A DNA stretch of 64,000 nt from an uncultured Bacteroidia bacterium (GCA_902782225.1 CACZMF010000006.1:37291-101290); one strand, 5' to 3'; positions 16,018 to 25,654 are shown, counted from the stretch's first letter. A program made the numbers and translations. The notes: generated from the letters alone by a model not told the origin.

Positions 16018-16881
16018 CTATTTGTCGAAGTTGCGGGAGGCGAAAGGCAGCGCCAGGCGGAGCGCCTGATGCCAGTATTCCCAGGTGTGGCCGCCGTTGC
16101 GCACGCGGAATTCGCAGGGCACGCGGGACTTTCTCATCTTCTGGTGGAACTGCTCGTTGAGGACCAGCAGGAAGTCGTCGTCGCCGCAGTCAACCATCCA
16201 CTTGACCGTGCGCAGCTTGTCCAGCGTGGCGGCGTCGGCGCGGTCCAGGAAATCCAGCGTGGAGTGTTCGCAGACCGATTCCCCGACGATGTAGAGCTTG
16301 TCCTCGGGGGCGTCGGGCTTCTTCACGTTGTCGCTTTTGTTGTCCATCCAGGCGCTCATCGCGTAGCAACTGGAGAAGAGGTCAGGGTGCCTCTGGGCAT
16401 AGACGGTGCTGCCGCCTCCTCCCATCGAGAGGCCCATTATGGCCCGGTGGCCCTTGTCGCCGACGGCGTGGTACTTGGCCTCGACTGCGGGCATGAATTC
16501 CTTGAAGAAGAAATCTTCGTAGGCCCAGTCCTTGACGTTGAAATAGCCGTTCTGGACATTGTGGACGTCGGCATCGCCGGCATTCGGCATGATGATTATC
16601 ATCGGCACGGCTTCGCCGGATGCTATCAGCTCGTCGGCTACGCCACGCATGTGGCCGCGCATGCGCCAGTCGTCGTAGTTGCCGTAGAGCCCGTGGAGCA
16701 GGTACACCACGGGATAGGTGCGGCTGGATTCCGCATAGCCGTCGGGAAGATATACGTTGTACTTGACACTGGTGGAGAGCACTGCGCTGAAAAGGCTGTC
16801 GGTGACGATCTTGCCCGCCTGCGCAGGCACGGCAGGGAGAAGGAAAAGCGCCGCCGCAAGAATGATAAGTGTCTTTTTCAT
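16018..16881 (-). CDS. Secreted alpha/beta-hydrolase esterase (esterase D / CE1-like)
   Basis: 287 residues with a signal peptide ending at PAQA. Putative-esterase fold: VYLPDGYAES, PVVYLLHGLYGNYDDW (oxyanion region), nucleophile elbow GLSMGGGGS (Ser about 150) and catalytic His in GGHTWEYW (about 263). Related enzymes remove acetyl or feruloyl groups from plant polysaccharides, which would fit the GH28 and GH29 neighbours, but the substrate is an inference. Its ATG overlaps the ABC-transporter stop by 4 nt (ATGA). Confidence 0.88.
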   Translation of the reverse strand: MKKTLIILAAALFLLPAVPAQAGKIVTDSLFSAVLSTSVKYNVYLPDGYAESSRTYPVVYLLHGLYGNYDDWRMRGHMRGVADELIASGEAVPMIIIMPNAGDADVHNVQNGYFNVKDWAYEDFFFKEFMPAVEAKYHAVGDKGHRAIMGLSMGGGGSTVYAQRHPDLFSSCYAMSAWMDNKSDNVKKPDAPEDKLYIVGESVCEHSTLDFLDRADAATLDKLRTVKWMVDCGDDDFLLVLNEQFHQKMRKSRVPCEFRVRNGGHTWEYWHQALRLALPFASRNFDK

Positions 16882-18674
16882 TGGTCGTTGCTGCTTATGG
16901 TTTTGGCAATTTTTTCTATGTTCAGGCTGCGGGCGGATGCATCGATGATGTCTTTGTAGATGCCGCCCTTGCGGTAGATTTCGTCCGGGTCGCCGGACTG
17001 CTCCACGCGGCCGCTGCGCAGGGCATAGACCATCTCGCTGTCGATTATCTGGGAGATGTTGTGGGAGATGATGATGACGGTGCGGTCTTTCTTGATGGCT
17101 TCGATGCTGTTCTTGATCTGCTCGGTGGCCACCGCATCCAGGCTTGCCGTGGGCTCGTCCAGGAAGATGACCGGAGGGTTCTTCAGGAACATGCGGGCAA
17201 TGGCGATACGCTGCTGCTGGCCGCCGGAGAGGTCGGAGGCCTTGTTTTCGAACTGCTTGGGAAGGGCCATTATCTGGTCGTAGATGTAGGATTTCTTCGC
17301 CGCCTCGACCACTTCCTCATGGGTGGCGCCGGGCTTGCCGTAGAGTATGTTCTCCTCAATGGTGCCGTCGAAGATGTGGTTCTTCTGGAGCACCAGGCCT
17401 ATGTGGTCGCGGAGGTACTTGGTGTCGTATTCGGCAAGGTCCACGCCGTCCAGGGTGATGGTCCCCTTCTGGGGCGAGTAGAACTTATCCAGCAGGTTCA
17501 CGATGGTGCTCTTTCCGGCTCCGGAGAGGCCCACGAGGGCGGTGATCTTGCCGGGGTGGATGGTCATGTCGACGTCGTAGAGCGCCTGGTTGCCGTTGGG
17601 GTAGGTGAAGTCCACGCCCTTGAGCTCGAACTCGCCGCGTATGGTCTCAGGCCGGTAGCTGCCGCTCTGCTCCACCTCGGAGTCGGACTGCAGGATGCCG
17701 AAGAAGCCCTCGGCGTAGATCAGGGCGTCGTTGACGTCGTCGAAGATGCGCTGGAGCTGGGTGATGGGGGCTATCACGTTGGTGAAGAGCATCACGTGGT
17801 ACATGATCTTTCCTATCGACATCCCGGGGTACTGGATAAGCACCAGGTAGGCCGTCAGGATGATCACGAGCACCGTGCCCACCTGCTTGACGAAACTCTT
17901 CAGGCCGGTGTAGTAGAAGCTCACGCGGCGCGTCTTCATCTGATTGGCAGTCACGCGGTTCTGGATGTCCAGCTGCTTGCCGGCCTCTATCTCCTCCCGG
18001 TTGAAACTCTTGATCACGTTGATGGAGTCGATGATGTTCTTGATGCCCTGGCTCTTGGTCTCCAGGTGGGAGCGCATCTCGCGGCGCCATCCCTTCAGGC
18101 GCCTGGCCTGACGGTAGGTGATCCAGAAGTATATTGGCACTATTCCGAGCGCCACAAGGCCAACATAGACGTTGGCCGCGAACATCAGGATCAGGGCGAG
18201 GAGGGCGCTGGTGAACAGGGGCAGGAGGTCGATGAAGAAGTTCTGGACCGTGCGCGATATGCTGCTGACTCCCTGGTCGATACGCGCCTGCACGCGGCCG
18301 GTGGCGTTCTCGTCGGCGCAGAAGTAGGCCATGCGGAATGTGAGCACCTTTTCGATGACGCTTTGCGACAGGTCGCGGGACACGAAGATGCGCATCCGCT
18401 CGCCGAAGTAGTTCTGCGCGAAGGTGATGAGGGCCGACAGAATTTCCTTGCCAAGCAGCACGGAGGAGATGATGATCATGATCCGGGCGGCCTGGCTCCA
18501 GGTGAAGTCGGTGCCTATCAGGGCGTTGATGGCGTCCACGGTGCGGTCCAGCACGATGGCATTGACCTGCTGCATCACGGAGCCCACCAGCGTGAGGATG
18601 AGCGTGATCAGCACCAGCAGGCGGTAGGGCCGCACGAACGGCCGTATGTTCTTGAACAGCTGGAAGATATTCAT
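16878..18674 (-). CDS. ABC exporter, fused membrane and ATPase domains
   Basis: 598 residues, half-transporter of the MsbA/LmrA type. Six membrane helices fill residues 1-320, followed by a nucleotide-binding domain with Walker A GLSGAGKST (about 380), signature LSGGQQQRIAIARM (about 480), Walker B VIFLDEP (about 500) and the switch His in IIISHNIS. It would work as a homodimer exporting lipids or drugs; the substrate is unknown. It lies between a secreted protein and the esterase with a 4-nt overlap, so it is co-translated with carbohydrate enzymes, an unusual partner for them. Confidence 0.92.
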   Translation of the reverse strand: MNIFQLFKNIRPFVRPYRLLVLITLILTLVGSVMQQVNAIVLDRTVDAINALIGTDFTWSQAARIMIIISSVLLGKEILSALITFAQNYFGERMRIFVSRDLSQSVIEKVLTFRMAYFCADENATGRVQARIDQGVSSISRTVQNFFIDLLPLFTSALLALILMFAANVYVGLVALGIVPIYFWITYRQARRLKGWRREMRSHLETKSQGIKNIIDSINVIKSFNREEIEAGKQLDIQNRVTANQMKTRRVSFYYTGLKSFVKQVGTVLVIILTAYLVLIQYPGMSIGKIMYHVMLFTNVIAPITQLQRIFDDVNDALIYAEGFFGILQSDSEVEQSGSYRPETIRGEFELKGVDFTYPNGNQALYDVDMTIHPGKITALVGLSGAGKSTIVNLLDKFYSPQKGTITLDGVDLAEYDTKYLRDHIGLVLQKNHIFDGTIEENILYGKPGATHEEVVEAAKKSYIYDQIMALPKQFENKASDLSGGQQQRIAIARMFLKNPPVIFLDEPTASLDAVATEQIKNSIEAIKKDRTVIIISHNISQIIDSEMVYALRSGRVEQSGDPDEIYRKGGIYKDIIDASARSLNIEKIAKTISSNDQ

Positions 18675-18681
18675 GGCGGAC

Positions 18682-19224
18682 TCAGTTGAGCAGGGCGGCG
18701 TTCTGCCTGTCTTCGAACGACACCACCACCTGGCCGTTGTTCACTATAACCGGCTGGATGCGCAGCGACACGGACCCTTCGGGCGTCATGTAGTCGGAGA
18801 GCCACTTGCAGAGGCCCATGTTGAGGTGCCGCAGCTCGCAGCGGTCGCCCTCGCGGAAAGGATGGTCGAACTTTTCGATTTTCTTGGGGCGGCCGTAGAT
18901 GGCGCTAAGTTCCTTCTGCAGCGCAAGATAGTCGCCCTTGCAGACCGACCAGTCGTTACGGATGGGCAGCGACGCATCCACGCCATACACGATGCCGCTC
19001 CCCGGCAGGCTCTTCACCAGCAGTTTGCAGGAACGGCCGTAGAGCGTGCCCTGGAGGATGACGCCGGCGTCGTTTGAGCCCAGGACCGTGAAACCCTCAA
19101 GGGCGGCCGTGAATGCCTCAACCGGCCCGTCCAGAGGGATGCCGTTGAAGCGGAGGTGCTCCTCCTGGGCGCCGAGGCCCGCGCAGAGGAGCAGGCAGGC
19201 TGCGAGTGTGAGTATGTGTCTCAT
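18682..19224 (-). CDS. Secreted hypothetical protein heading the GH28/GH29 operon
   Basis: 180 residues with a signal peptide (MRHILTLAACLLLCAGLGAQ). The mature part begins EEHLRFNGIPLDGPVEAFTA and resembles small exported Bacteroidales proteins that share the LxFxGIPLDG start; I do not know a function. The stop is 7 nt before the ABC transporter start, making it the first gene of the operon that runs to 13235. Confidence 0.7.
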   Translation of the reverse strand: MRHILTLAACLLLCAGLGAQEEHLRFNGIPLDGPVEAFTAALEGFTVLGSNDAGVILQGTLYGRSCKLLVKSLPGSGIVYGVDASLPIRNDWSVCKGDYLALQKELSAIYGRPKKIEKFDHPFREGDRCELRHLNMGLCKWLSDYMTPEGSVSLRIQPVIVNNGQVVVSFEDRQNAALLN

Positions 19225-19320
19225 TTTTCAATCGGTTTTGACAAATATAAGAAAAGTTCCTATGGTATGATTATTGTCTGCATTTTTTTATCTTTGTAGA
19301 AATTGCAAAAATCGAGCACA

Positions 19321-20544
19321 ATGAAAAAAGTACTTTCACTCATAGCCGCTATCGCGCTTTCCTGCGCGTCGGCTTTCGCCCAGGAGACCTGGACATGTCC
19401 CAATCCCGAATGCGGCCACGAAGGCAACACCGGTAAATTCTGTTCCGAATGCGGCACCCCGAGGCCTGCGGCCGACGGCCAGGAGGCCCCTGCAGCCCAG
19501 AAGCAGAACCTTGAAAACGCTTATGCCAAAAGCGACTTCGTGCCTGGCGACGAGATTTTCTTTGATGACGATTTCGCCGGAGAGAAACTCGGAGAATTCC
19601 CCTCCCGCTGGGACCTTATTGAAGGTTATGCCGAGGTTGCTACCATCCAGGGCCGCAAGGTCATAGCCTTTACCGATGACGGATACGGAATCGTCATTCC
19701 GCTGATGAAGGAGGCCCGCACCTTCCTTCCCGATGTGTTCACGCTGGAATTCGACCTCTATCTCGACCGTTACGAAGACGGCGAAGGCCATAACACTATC
19801 ATTACATTCTTAAACCCCGAACAAGTGGATTGGAATGACGGAGAATGCGGTGAAGTCAATTTCTATTACCGGCCGGACGGCAGCAGCACTATATACTGGT
19901 GGCTGATGAAGCCCGACAAGGAAAACAACGTCGACGGGCAGAAAGACTTGGGCCTCAACCCGGATTATTCGGACTACAGCCCCAAGGACAATCCTTTGAA
20001 GGAGGGAGACTGGAACCATTTCGCCTTCTCCTTCAACAAGCGTGCATTCAAGGGCTACATCAATGGCCAGAGAGTCATCAATATCCCTATCGCCCTGGCT
20101 CCCAGGAGCTTCTGGATCAAGCACACAGGAACCTACAAATACAGCTGCGTCTCCAACGTCCGCATCGCAAAGGGCGCCGTGCCTCTGTATGACAGGCTCT
20201 CCAGCGACGGCAGGATTGTTTCCTACGGCATCACCTTCGAGACCGGAAAGGCAACCCTAAAGCCTGAGTCAATGACGGAAATCGCCCGCATCGCGAAGCT
20301 GATGGCTGAGCATCCCGAGCTGAACTTCGAGGTCCAGGGCCATTGCGACAACACCGGCTCCGACAAGGTCAACGATCCCCTCAGCCAGAAGCGCGCCGAG
20401 GCAGTCGTCGCCGCACTGGTCGCGCAGGGCATCGACTCCGGCCGCCTGAGCGCCGTCGGCAAGGGCTCCAAGGTCCCCGTCGCCGACAACTCCACCGACG
20501 AAGGCCGCGCCAAGAACCGCCGCGTCGAGTTCGTCAAGAAATAA
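19321..20544 (+). CDS. OmpA-family envelope protein with N-terminal zinc ribbon
   Basis: 407 residues; the start at ATG 19321 begins the signal peptide MKKVLSLIAAIALSCASAFA. Immediately after it comes a zinc ribbon (CPNPECGHEG then FCSECGTPRP), a Glu/Ala linker, a concanavalin/LamG-like beta domain (FFDDDFAGEKLGEFPSRWDL to SNVRIAKG, about 70-285), and a C-terminal OmpA peptidoglycan-binding domain (ITFETGKATLKPES, GHCDNTGS, NDPLSQKRAEAV, GRAKNRRVEF). The C-terminus binds the cell wall; the ligand of the middle domain is unknown. Metal-binding CxxC-type ribbons are uncommon on exported proteins. A -7 box TATCTTTG lies at 19289-19296. It converges on hppA across a repeat-filled gap. Confidence 0.85.
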   Translation: MKKVLSLIAAIALSCASAFAQETWTCPNPECGHEGNTGKFCSECGTPRPAADGQEAPAAQKQNLENAYAKSDFVPGDEIFFDDDFAGEKLGEFPSRWDLIEGYAEVATIQGRKVIAFTDDGYGIVIPLMKEARTFLPDVFTLEFDLYLDRYEDGEGHNTIITFLNPEQVDWNDGECGEVNFYYRPDGSSTIYWWLMKPDKENNVDGQKDLGLNPDYSDYSPKDNPLKEGDWNHFAFSFNKRAFKGYINGQRVINIPIALAPRSFWIKHTGTYKYSCVSNVRIAKGAVPLYDRLSSDGRIVSYGITFETGKATLKPESMTEIARIAKLMAEHPELNFEVQGHCDNTGSDKVNDPLSQKRAEAVVAALVAQGIDSGRLSAVGKGSKVPVADNSTDEGRAKNRRVEFVKK

Positions 20545-20550
20545 CTGATC

Positions 20551-20577
20551 GAGGTGTCCCTGCGCATGGGACACCTC
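20551..20577. terminator. Hairpin A downstream of the OmpA-type gene
   Basis: Stem gaggtgtccc/gggacacctc (10 bp) with a 7-nt loop, 6 nt after the stop of the OmpA-type gene. Its stem core is identical to that of the next hairpin at 20598-20632, while the loop differs. It may act as a bidirectional terminator between convergent genes. Confidence 0.6.
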
Positions 20578-20597
20578 TGTCAAAAACCGGCATAAAT

Positions 20598-20632
20598 GAT
20601 GGAGGTGTCCCTGTTTTGGGGACACCTCCATC
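20598..20632. terminator. Hairpin B, same stem family
   Basis: A 14-bp perfect stem (20598-20611 with 20619-20632) contains gaggtgtccc/gggacacctc and has loop tgttttg. It sits 20 nt after hairpin A and forms a tandem pair with it. Confidence 0.6.
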
Positions 20633-20639
20633 GTTTATA

Positions 20640-20664
20640 TTCTTCGCTGCGCTCAGAATGACAA
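20640..20664. repeat. Dispersed ctgagcgcagcga-type repeat
   Basis: The reverse complement reads gtcattctgagcgcagcg followed by aagaa. The same unit recurs as three tandem degenerate copies at 39251-39310. Very similar short intergenic repeats are widespread in Bacteroidales genomes (general knowledge). Confidence 0.6.
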
Positions 20665-20670
20665 CAACCT

Positions 20671-20801
20671 GGTGCAGGGGGATAAGGGGCTTTCGCCTGC
20701 TGTGGCCGCTTTCAGGCCAGAGGCCTGGTCAGGGGGTCTCGGGGGGAACGCCCCCCGTCCCCTGGGGGTGCAGGGGGATAATAGGCTTTCACCTGCTGTA
20801 G
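20671..20801 (-). repeat. Palindromic repeat element abutting hppA
   Basis: It contains two imperfect direct copies of a 37-nt unit (20671-20707 and 20767-20803, 5 mismatches) and between them a hairpin (ggggggaacgcccccc, with one more pair). Bases 20757-20779 are the exact reverse complement of the 23-nt block in the GH92 gene (2728-2750). On the right it ends in an 18-nt inverted copy (20784-20801, one mismatch) of the last 18 nt of hppA including its stop codon, with no loop. The element thus begins exactly at the end of hppA. Confidence 0.75.
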
Positions 20802-23015
20802 CTACAGCAGGTGGAAGCCTGCGGTCAGGCCTGCCATAACGATGCTGACCATGCTCATGAGCTTGATGAGGATGTTCAGCGAAGGGCCGGAGGTGTCCTT
20901 GAAGGGATCGCCGACGGTGTCGCCGACCACGGTGGCGTGGTGGCACTCGGAGTTCTTGCCCCCGAAGTGGCCTTCCTCGACAAACTTCTTCGCGTTGTCC
21001 CAGGCACCGCCAGAGTTGGACATGAACACTGCCAGCACGAAGCCCGCGCCGAGTCCGCCGATGAGCAGGCCGAGCACGCCGGCGACGCCGAGCACCAGGC
21101 CCACGACTATGGGCACGATGATGGCGAGCAGCGACGGTCCGAGCATCTCGTGCTGGGCGGCCTTGGTGGAGATTTCCACGCAGCGCTTGTAGTCGGGAGT
21201 GCCCTCTCCGGTGAGGATGCCCTTGATCTCACGGAACTGACGGCGCACCTCGACCACCATCTTGGAGGCCGCACGGCCCACGGCGTTCATGGTGAGGCCG
21301 CAGAACAGGAATGCCATCATGGAACCGATGAACACACCGGCCAGGACAGTCGGATTCATCAGGGACACGTTGTAGTTGTTGAGGATATCAAGGATCGAAG
21401 CTTCGGCGGCCTTCACCTGTCCGGCAACACCGGAAACCATGGCTCCGGCGCGCTCCAGCGCTATCTTTATCTCTTCGATGTAGGAAGCCAGCAGGGCGAG
21501 GGCGGTCAGTGCGGCGGAGCCGATGGCGAAGCCCTTGCCGGTGGCGGCGGTGGTGTTGCCAAGGGCGTCGAGCACGTCGGTGCGCTCGCGCACTTCCGGC
21601 TCAAGCTCGGACATCTGGGCGTTGCCGCCGGCGTTGTCGGCGATGGGGCCGTAGGCGTCGGTGGCGAGGGTGATGCCAAGCGTGGAGAGCATGCCCACGG
21701 CGGCGATAGCCACACCGTAGAGACCCTTCGACAGGTTGGCGGCGGTCATCATGTTCTGCACGTCGAAGCCAATTGCGAAGAGGTAGGCCAGCACGATGGC
21801 GCACACGATGGCGATCACGGGCACGGCGGTGGAAATCATTCCGAGGCCGACACCGTTGATGATCACGGTCGCGGGACCGGTCTTGGAGGCCTCCGCAAGC
21901 TTCTGCGTGGGTTTATATGAATGCGACGTGTAGTACTCGGTCGCCTTGCCGATCACGACGCCGGCCACCAGGCCAGCCACCACGGAGCAGGCGAAATGCC
22001 ACCAGTCGTTGTTGGCGGTGCCGAACACGAGGGCCAGGATGCCGAAGGTCGCAACGCCGCTCAGGATAGCGGCCATGTTGGTGCCGAAGCTCATGCTCTT
22101 GAGGAGCTGGGCCATGCCGGCGCCTTCCTTGGTGCGCACGGTGAAGATGCTGATCACGGAAAGCACCACGCCCACGGCTGCGATGAGCATAGGGGCGAGG
22201 ATGGCCTTCGTCTGCATCTCGGGACCGACTGCGTAGAAGGCGGAAGCACCGAGGGCCATAGTGGAAAGGATGGAGCCGCAGTAGCTCTCATAGAGGTCTG
22301 CGCCCATGCCGGCCACGTCGCCCACGTTGTCGCCCACGTTGTCGGCGATGGTGGCGGGATTGCGGGGGTCGTCTTCGGGGAGGTCGCTCTCGACCTTGCC
22401 CACGATGTCGGCGCCCACGTCGGCGGCCTTGGTGTAGATACCGCCGCCCACACGGGCGAAGAGGGCCTGCGTGGAAGCACCCATTCCGAAGGTCAGCATG
22501 GTGGTGGTGATGACCACAAGCTTCTGTGCGTCAGAGGCTTCGACGATAAATGCATTGAGCAGGATGTACCAGAGGGCGATGTCGAGGAGGCCGAGGCCCA
22601 CCACGGTGAGGCCCATCACGGCGCCGCTGCGGAACGCAACCTTAAGGCCGGAGTTGAGCGACTTGCGGGCGGCATTGGCGGTGCGGCCGGACGCGAAGGT
22701 CGCGGTCTTCATGCCGATGAAACCGGCAAGTCCGCTGAAGAAACCGCCCGTCAGGAAAGCGAACGGCACCCAAGGGTTCTGCACTTTGAACACATAGGCG
22801 AGGACAGCGAAGAAGACTGCCATGATTGCGAACACGATGATGACCACCTTGTACTGCTGCTTGAGGTACGCCATGGCACCTTCGCGCACATACTGCGCAA
22901 TTTGACGCATGGTAGGGGTCCCCTCGTCCTGCTTCTTCATCTGACGATAGAAGATGAATGCAAAGAGCAGGGCCACGACGGATGCACAGGGGACTGCATA
23001 GAATAGCGGATTCAT
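20802..23015 (-). CDS. hppA: Membrane-bound ion-translocating pyrophosphatase
   Basis: 737 residues, about 16 membrane helices. It hydrolyses pyrophosphate and pumps H+ or Na+ across the inner membrane. Signature segments are present: [53 protein letters not shown] and the C-terminal [18 protein letters not shown]. Ala in [18 protein letters not shown] (rather than Lys) points to the K+-dependent class, often Na+-pumping in Bacteroidota; H+ versus Na+ was not resolved. The stop codon is the centre of an 18-bp palindrome. The spacer to rplQ carries the ribosomal-operon terminator. Confidence 0.95.
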   Translation of the reverse strand: MNPLFYAVPCASVVALLFAFIFYRQMKKQDEGTPTMRQIAQYVREGAMAYLKQQYKVVIIVFAIMAVFFAVLAYVFKVQNPWVPFAFLTGGFFSGLAGFIGMKTATFASGRTANAARKSLNSGLKVAFRSGAVMGLTVVGLGLLDIALWYILLNAFIVEASDAQKLVVITTTMLTFGMGASTQALFARVGGGIYTKAADVGADIVGKVESDLPEDDPRNPATIADNVGDNVGDVAGMGADLYESYCGSILSTMALGASAFYAVGPEMQTKAILAPMLIAAVGVVLSVISIFTVRTKEGAGMAQLLKSMSFGTNMAAILSGVATFGILALVFGTANNDWWHFACSVVAGLVAGVVIGKATEYYTSHSYKPTQKLAEASKTGPATVIINGVGLGMISTAVPVIAIVCAIVLAYLFAIGFDVQNMMTAANLSKGLYGVAIAAVGMLSTLGITLATDAYGPIADNAGGNAQMSELEPEVRERTDVLDALGNTTAATGKGFAIGSAALTALALLASYIEEIKIALERAGAMVSGVAGQVKAAEASILDILNNYNVSLMNPTVLAGVFIGSMMAFLFCGLTMNAVGRAASKMVVEVRRQFREIKGILTGEGTPDYKRCVEISTKAAQHEMLGPSLLAIIVPIVVGLVLGVAGVLGLLIGGLGAGFVLAVFMSNSGGAWDNAKKFVEEGHFGGKNSECHHATVVGDTVGDPFKDTSGPSLNILIKLMSMVSIVMAGLTAGFHLL

Positions 23016-23071
23016 AATTTATTGGTTAAAATTTCAGTCTGCTAAAATAAGCATAAATCTTAGAAAAGCAA

Positions 23072-23098
23072 AGCCCCGGCCTTTTCTTGGTCGGGGCT
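23072..23098 (-). terminator. Terminator of the ribosomal alpha operon
   Basis: Read on the minus strand after rplQ: agccccgacc, 7-nt loop, ggccggggct (one mismatch in the stem), then ttgcttttc. It lies 18 nt past the rplQ stop and before hppA. Confidence 0.75.
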
Positions 23099-23115
23099 CT
23101 GTCTCTTCTCCGTGC

Positions 23116-23604
23116 TTATTCAGCCTTCTCCTCCTGTGCGGGGGCCTCGGCTGCGGGGGCCTCGGCTGCAGGAGCCTCGGCCTTCTTCGCGCGGCTGCGG
23201 CGGGTAGCCTTCTTCTCGGCCTTGGGCGCTGTTGCGAGTGCGGCCTCGTTGAAGTCCACGAGCTCGATCAGGGCCATCTCGGCGGCGTCTCCCTGACGGA
23301 AACCGGTGTGGAGCACGCGGGTGTATCCGCCCGGACGGTCTGCCACCTTCGGAGCGACGTTACGGAAGAGCTCGGTAACGGCGTACTTGTCTTTCAGGTA
23401 GCTGAACACGACACGACGTGAGTGGGTGGAATCCTCCTTGGATTTGGTGATAAGCGGCTCCACATAGCTGCGGAGGGCCTTGGCCTTTGCAACGGTGGTG
23501 GTGATGCGCTTGTGGAGAATCAAGGAAGAAGCCATGTTGGCGAGCATAGCCTTGCGGTGTCCGCTCTGACGTCCAAGATGATTGATAGCTTTATTGTGTC
23601 TCAT
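23116..23604 (-). CDS. rplQ: 50S ribosomal protein L17
   Basis: 162 residues. The first roughly 120 are canonical L17 ([51 protein letters not shown]). The tail is a low-complexity basic then Ala/Glu-rich extension ([18 protein letters not shown]) typical of Bacteroidota L17. It is the last gene of the alpha operon, 2 nt after rpoA, and is followed by a terminator. Confidence 0.97.
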   Translation of the reverse strand: MRHNKAINHLGRQSGHRKAMLANMASSLILHKRITTTVAKAKALRSYVEPLITKSKEDSTHSRRVVFSYLKDKYAVTELFRNVAPKVADRPGGYTRVLHTGFRQGDAAEMALIELVDFNEAALATAPKAEKKATRRSRAKKAEAPAAEAPAAEAPAQEEKAE

Positions 23605-23606
23605 CT

Positions 23607-24617
23607 CTACTGTTCGATTTTTTTCTTGGGTTCGATATTATACTTGGTGACATCCATTCCAAACTCGAGCTTCATCTTTTCGACGAGCAGCTCGATTTCG
23701 TGGAGACTCTTGCGGCCGAAGTTGCGGAACTTCATCAGCTCGGGACGGGTGTAGGAAACGAGATCAGCGAAGGTCTCGATCTCAGCCGCCTTGAGGCAGT
23801 TGAAAGCACGCACCGAAAGGCCGACATCCGCAAGCTTGGACATCAGGAGATGCCTGGTGCGGAGTGACTCCTCGTCCAGCTCGTTGCTGGAGGCCTCGAC
23901 GGCGCTCTCCAGAGTCACCTTCTTGTCATCGGTGAACAGTCTGAAATGGTAGATCAGGATATTGGCAGCTTCCTCGAGGGCGTTTTCGGGGCTGATGGAG
24001 CCGTCGGTTTCCACTTCGAGGGTGAGCTTCTCGTAGTCGGTCTTCTGCTCGACACGCCAGTTGTCCACGCTCCAGTTGACCTTGCGGATAGGAGTGTAGA
24101 TGGCATCCACGGGGATGGTGCCGATGGGCGTGTTCTCCTCACGGCCTTCCTCGGCGGGCACGAAGCCGCGGCCCTTGGTGATGGTCAGGGAGATTTCGAG
24201 CTTCACGGACGGCTCGAGACTGCAGATATGCTGCTCCAGGTTCAACACCTTGAAAGAAGACAATCCTTTGGAGATGTCCTCGGCGGTAAACTCATGCTTG
24301 CCGCTGACGGTAATGTTCACAGTCTCGGAATCGACGGATTCGACCATTCTGCGGAACCTCACCTGCTTGAGGTTGAGGATGATGTCCTGCATGCCCTCGA
24401 TGACACCGGGGATGGTCTGGAATTCCTGGTCGACGCCGACAATCTTGATCTGTGAAATAGCAAAACCCTCCAAAGACGCCAGGAGAATGCGGCGAAGAGC
24501 GTTGCCGATGGTCTGACCGTAACCGGGCTCGAGAGGGCGGAACTCAAAACGTCCCACGGTCTCGGAGCTTTCGAGCACGATCACCTTGTCCGGTTTCTGA
24601 AATGCTAAGATTGCCAT
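23607..24617 (-). CDS. rpoA: RNA polymerase alpha subunit
   Basis: 336 residues. The N-terminal dimerisation domain ([30 protein letters not shown]) and the C-terminal DNA-binding domain ([32 protein letters not shown]) are both intact. It lies in the standard position between rpsD and rplQ. The start [12 protein letters not shown] is the usual Bacteroidales one. Confidence 0.98.
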   Translation of the reverse strand: MAILAFQKPDKVIVLESSETVGRFEFRPLEPGYGQTIGNALRRILLASLEGFAISQIKIVGVDQEFQTIPGVIEGMQDIILNLKQVRFRRMVESVDSETVNITVSGKHEFTAEDISKGLSSFKVLNLEQHICSLEPSVKLEISLTITKGRGFVPAEEGREENTPIGTIPVDAIYTPIRKVNWSVDNWRVEQKTDYEKLTLEVETDGSISPENALEEAANILIYHFRLFTDDKKVTLESAVEASSNELDEESLRTRHLLMSKLADVGLSVRAFNCLKAAEIETFADLVSYTRPELMKFRNFGRKSLHEIELLVEKMKLEFGMDVTKYNIEPKKKIEQ

Positions 24618-24634
24618 ATCAATTAGGTGTTTTA

Positions 24635-25237
24635 TTACTTGGAGTAGAGATCGACGATAAGCTGCTCGTTGATGGTCTCGGGTATCTCGGCGCGGGTCGG
24701 GAGGTTGAGGAACTTGCCGACAAGTGTCTTCTGGTCGAACTCGAGCCAGGAATACTTGGTCACGGAAGCCACGCTTGCCTGGATGACCTCAAGGCTCTTG
24801 GAGCGCTCGCGCACGGCCACGGTGTCACCGGCCTTCACGGTTGCGGAAGGAATGCTGCAGACCTCGCCGTTCAGGGTGATGTGGTGGTGGGAGACAAGCT
24901 GGCGGGCAGCTGCACGGCTGGGGGCGATACCAAGACGGTACACCACGTTGTCCAGACGGGACTCGAGGAGGAGAATGAGGTTCTCACCCTTCTGTCCGGC
25001 CATACGTGCGGCCTTTTCGTAGGTGTTGCGGAACTGGCGCTCGAGCACACCGTACATATACTTGACCTTCTGCTTCTCCTTCAGCTGGGTGCCGTACTCC
25101 TTCTGCTTCTTGCGCTTGGAGGCGAGACCGTGCTGTCCCGGAGGGAAGTTACGCTTCTCGAAATATTTGTCGGCGCCGAAAATGGGCTCACCGAACTTAC
25201 GGGCTATCTTGGTGCTGGGACCTGTATATCTTGCCAT
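24635..25237 (-). CDS. rpsD: 30S ribosomal protein S4
   Basis: 200 residues, a primary 16S-binding assembly protein. It has the S4 RNA-binding motif ([31 protein letters not shown]) and the N-terminal [19 protein letters not shown]. The zinc-binding Cys cluster of some S4 proteins is absent, so this is the Cys-minus form. In other bacteria S4 represses the alpha operon. Confidence 0.97.
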   Translation of the reverse strand: MARYTGPSTKIARKFGEPIFGADKYFEKRNFPPGQHGLASKRKKQKEYGTQLKEKQKVKYMYGVLERQFRNTYEKAARMAGQKGENLILLLESRLDNVVYRLGIAPSRAAARQLVSHHHITLNGEVCSIPSATVKAGDTVAVRERSKSLEVIQASVASVTKYSWLEFDQKTLVGKFLNLPTRAEIPETINEQLIVDLYSK

Positions 25238-25256
25238 AGTAACTGAATTTTAAAAA

Positions 25257-25643
25257 TTAAACCTTACGACGGCCTTTCGGTCTGCATCCATTGTGGGGCA
25301 TCGGGGTGACGTCGACGATCTCAGTCACGATGATACCTGCGTTATTGATGGTGCGGACGGCGGACTCACGGCCCTGGCCCGGACCCTTGACGAAGCATTT
25401 GACCCTGCGAAGGCCGGCATCGTATGCTGTCTTTGCAGCATCCTCTGCAGCCATCTGGGCAGCGTAGGGAGTGTTCTTCTTGGAACCTCTGAAACCGCAC
25501 TTACCGGCAGAGCCCCAGCTGATGACCTGGCCCTGGGCGTTGGTAAGGGAAACGATCACGTTGTTGAAGGTTGATGAAATATGGGCCTCGCCATAAGCTT
25601 CAACCTTGACAACCCTTTTGGATGTTGTAGTTTTCTTTGCCAT
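25257..25643 (-). CDS. rpsK: 30S ribosomal protein S11
   Basis: 128 residues, including [38 protein letters not shown] and the conserved C-terminal [16 protein letters not shown], which contributes to the mRNA exit platform of the small subunit. It lies between rpsM and rpsD. Confidence 0.97.
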   Translation of the reverse strand: MAKKTTTSKRVVKVEAYGEAHISSTFNNVIVSLTNAQGQVISWGSAGKCGFRGSKKNTPYAAQMAAEDAAKTAYDAGLRRVKCFVKGPGQGRESAVRTINNAGIIVTEIVDVTPMPHNGCRPKGRRKV

Positions 25644-25654
25644 AATTCATCTGA

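Noticed and set aside
16869-18689. 606-codon plus-strand frame opposite the ABC exporter
   Set aside because: Composition (His/Asp/Val-rich, no motifs) is that of an antisense shadow in GC-rich DNA; the minus-strand exporter has full family motifs.
20653-20946. Minus-strand frame with repeated SPCTPRG residues
   Set aside because: It is a translation of the palindromic repeat region and overlaps the end of hppA; there is no sign of a real gene.
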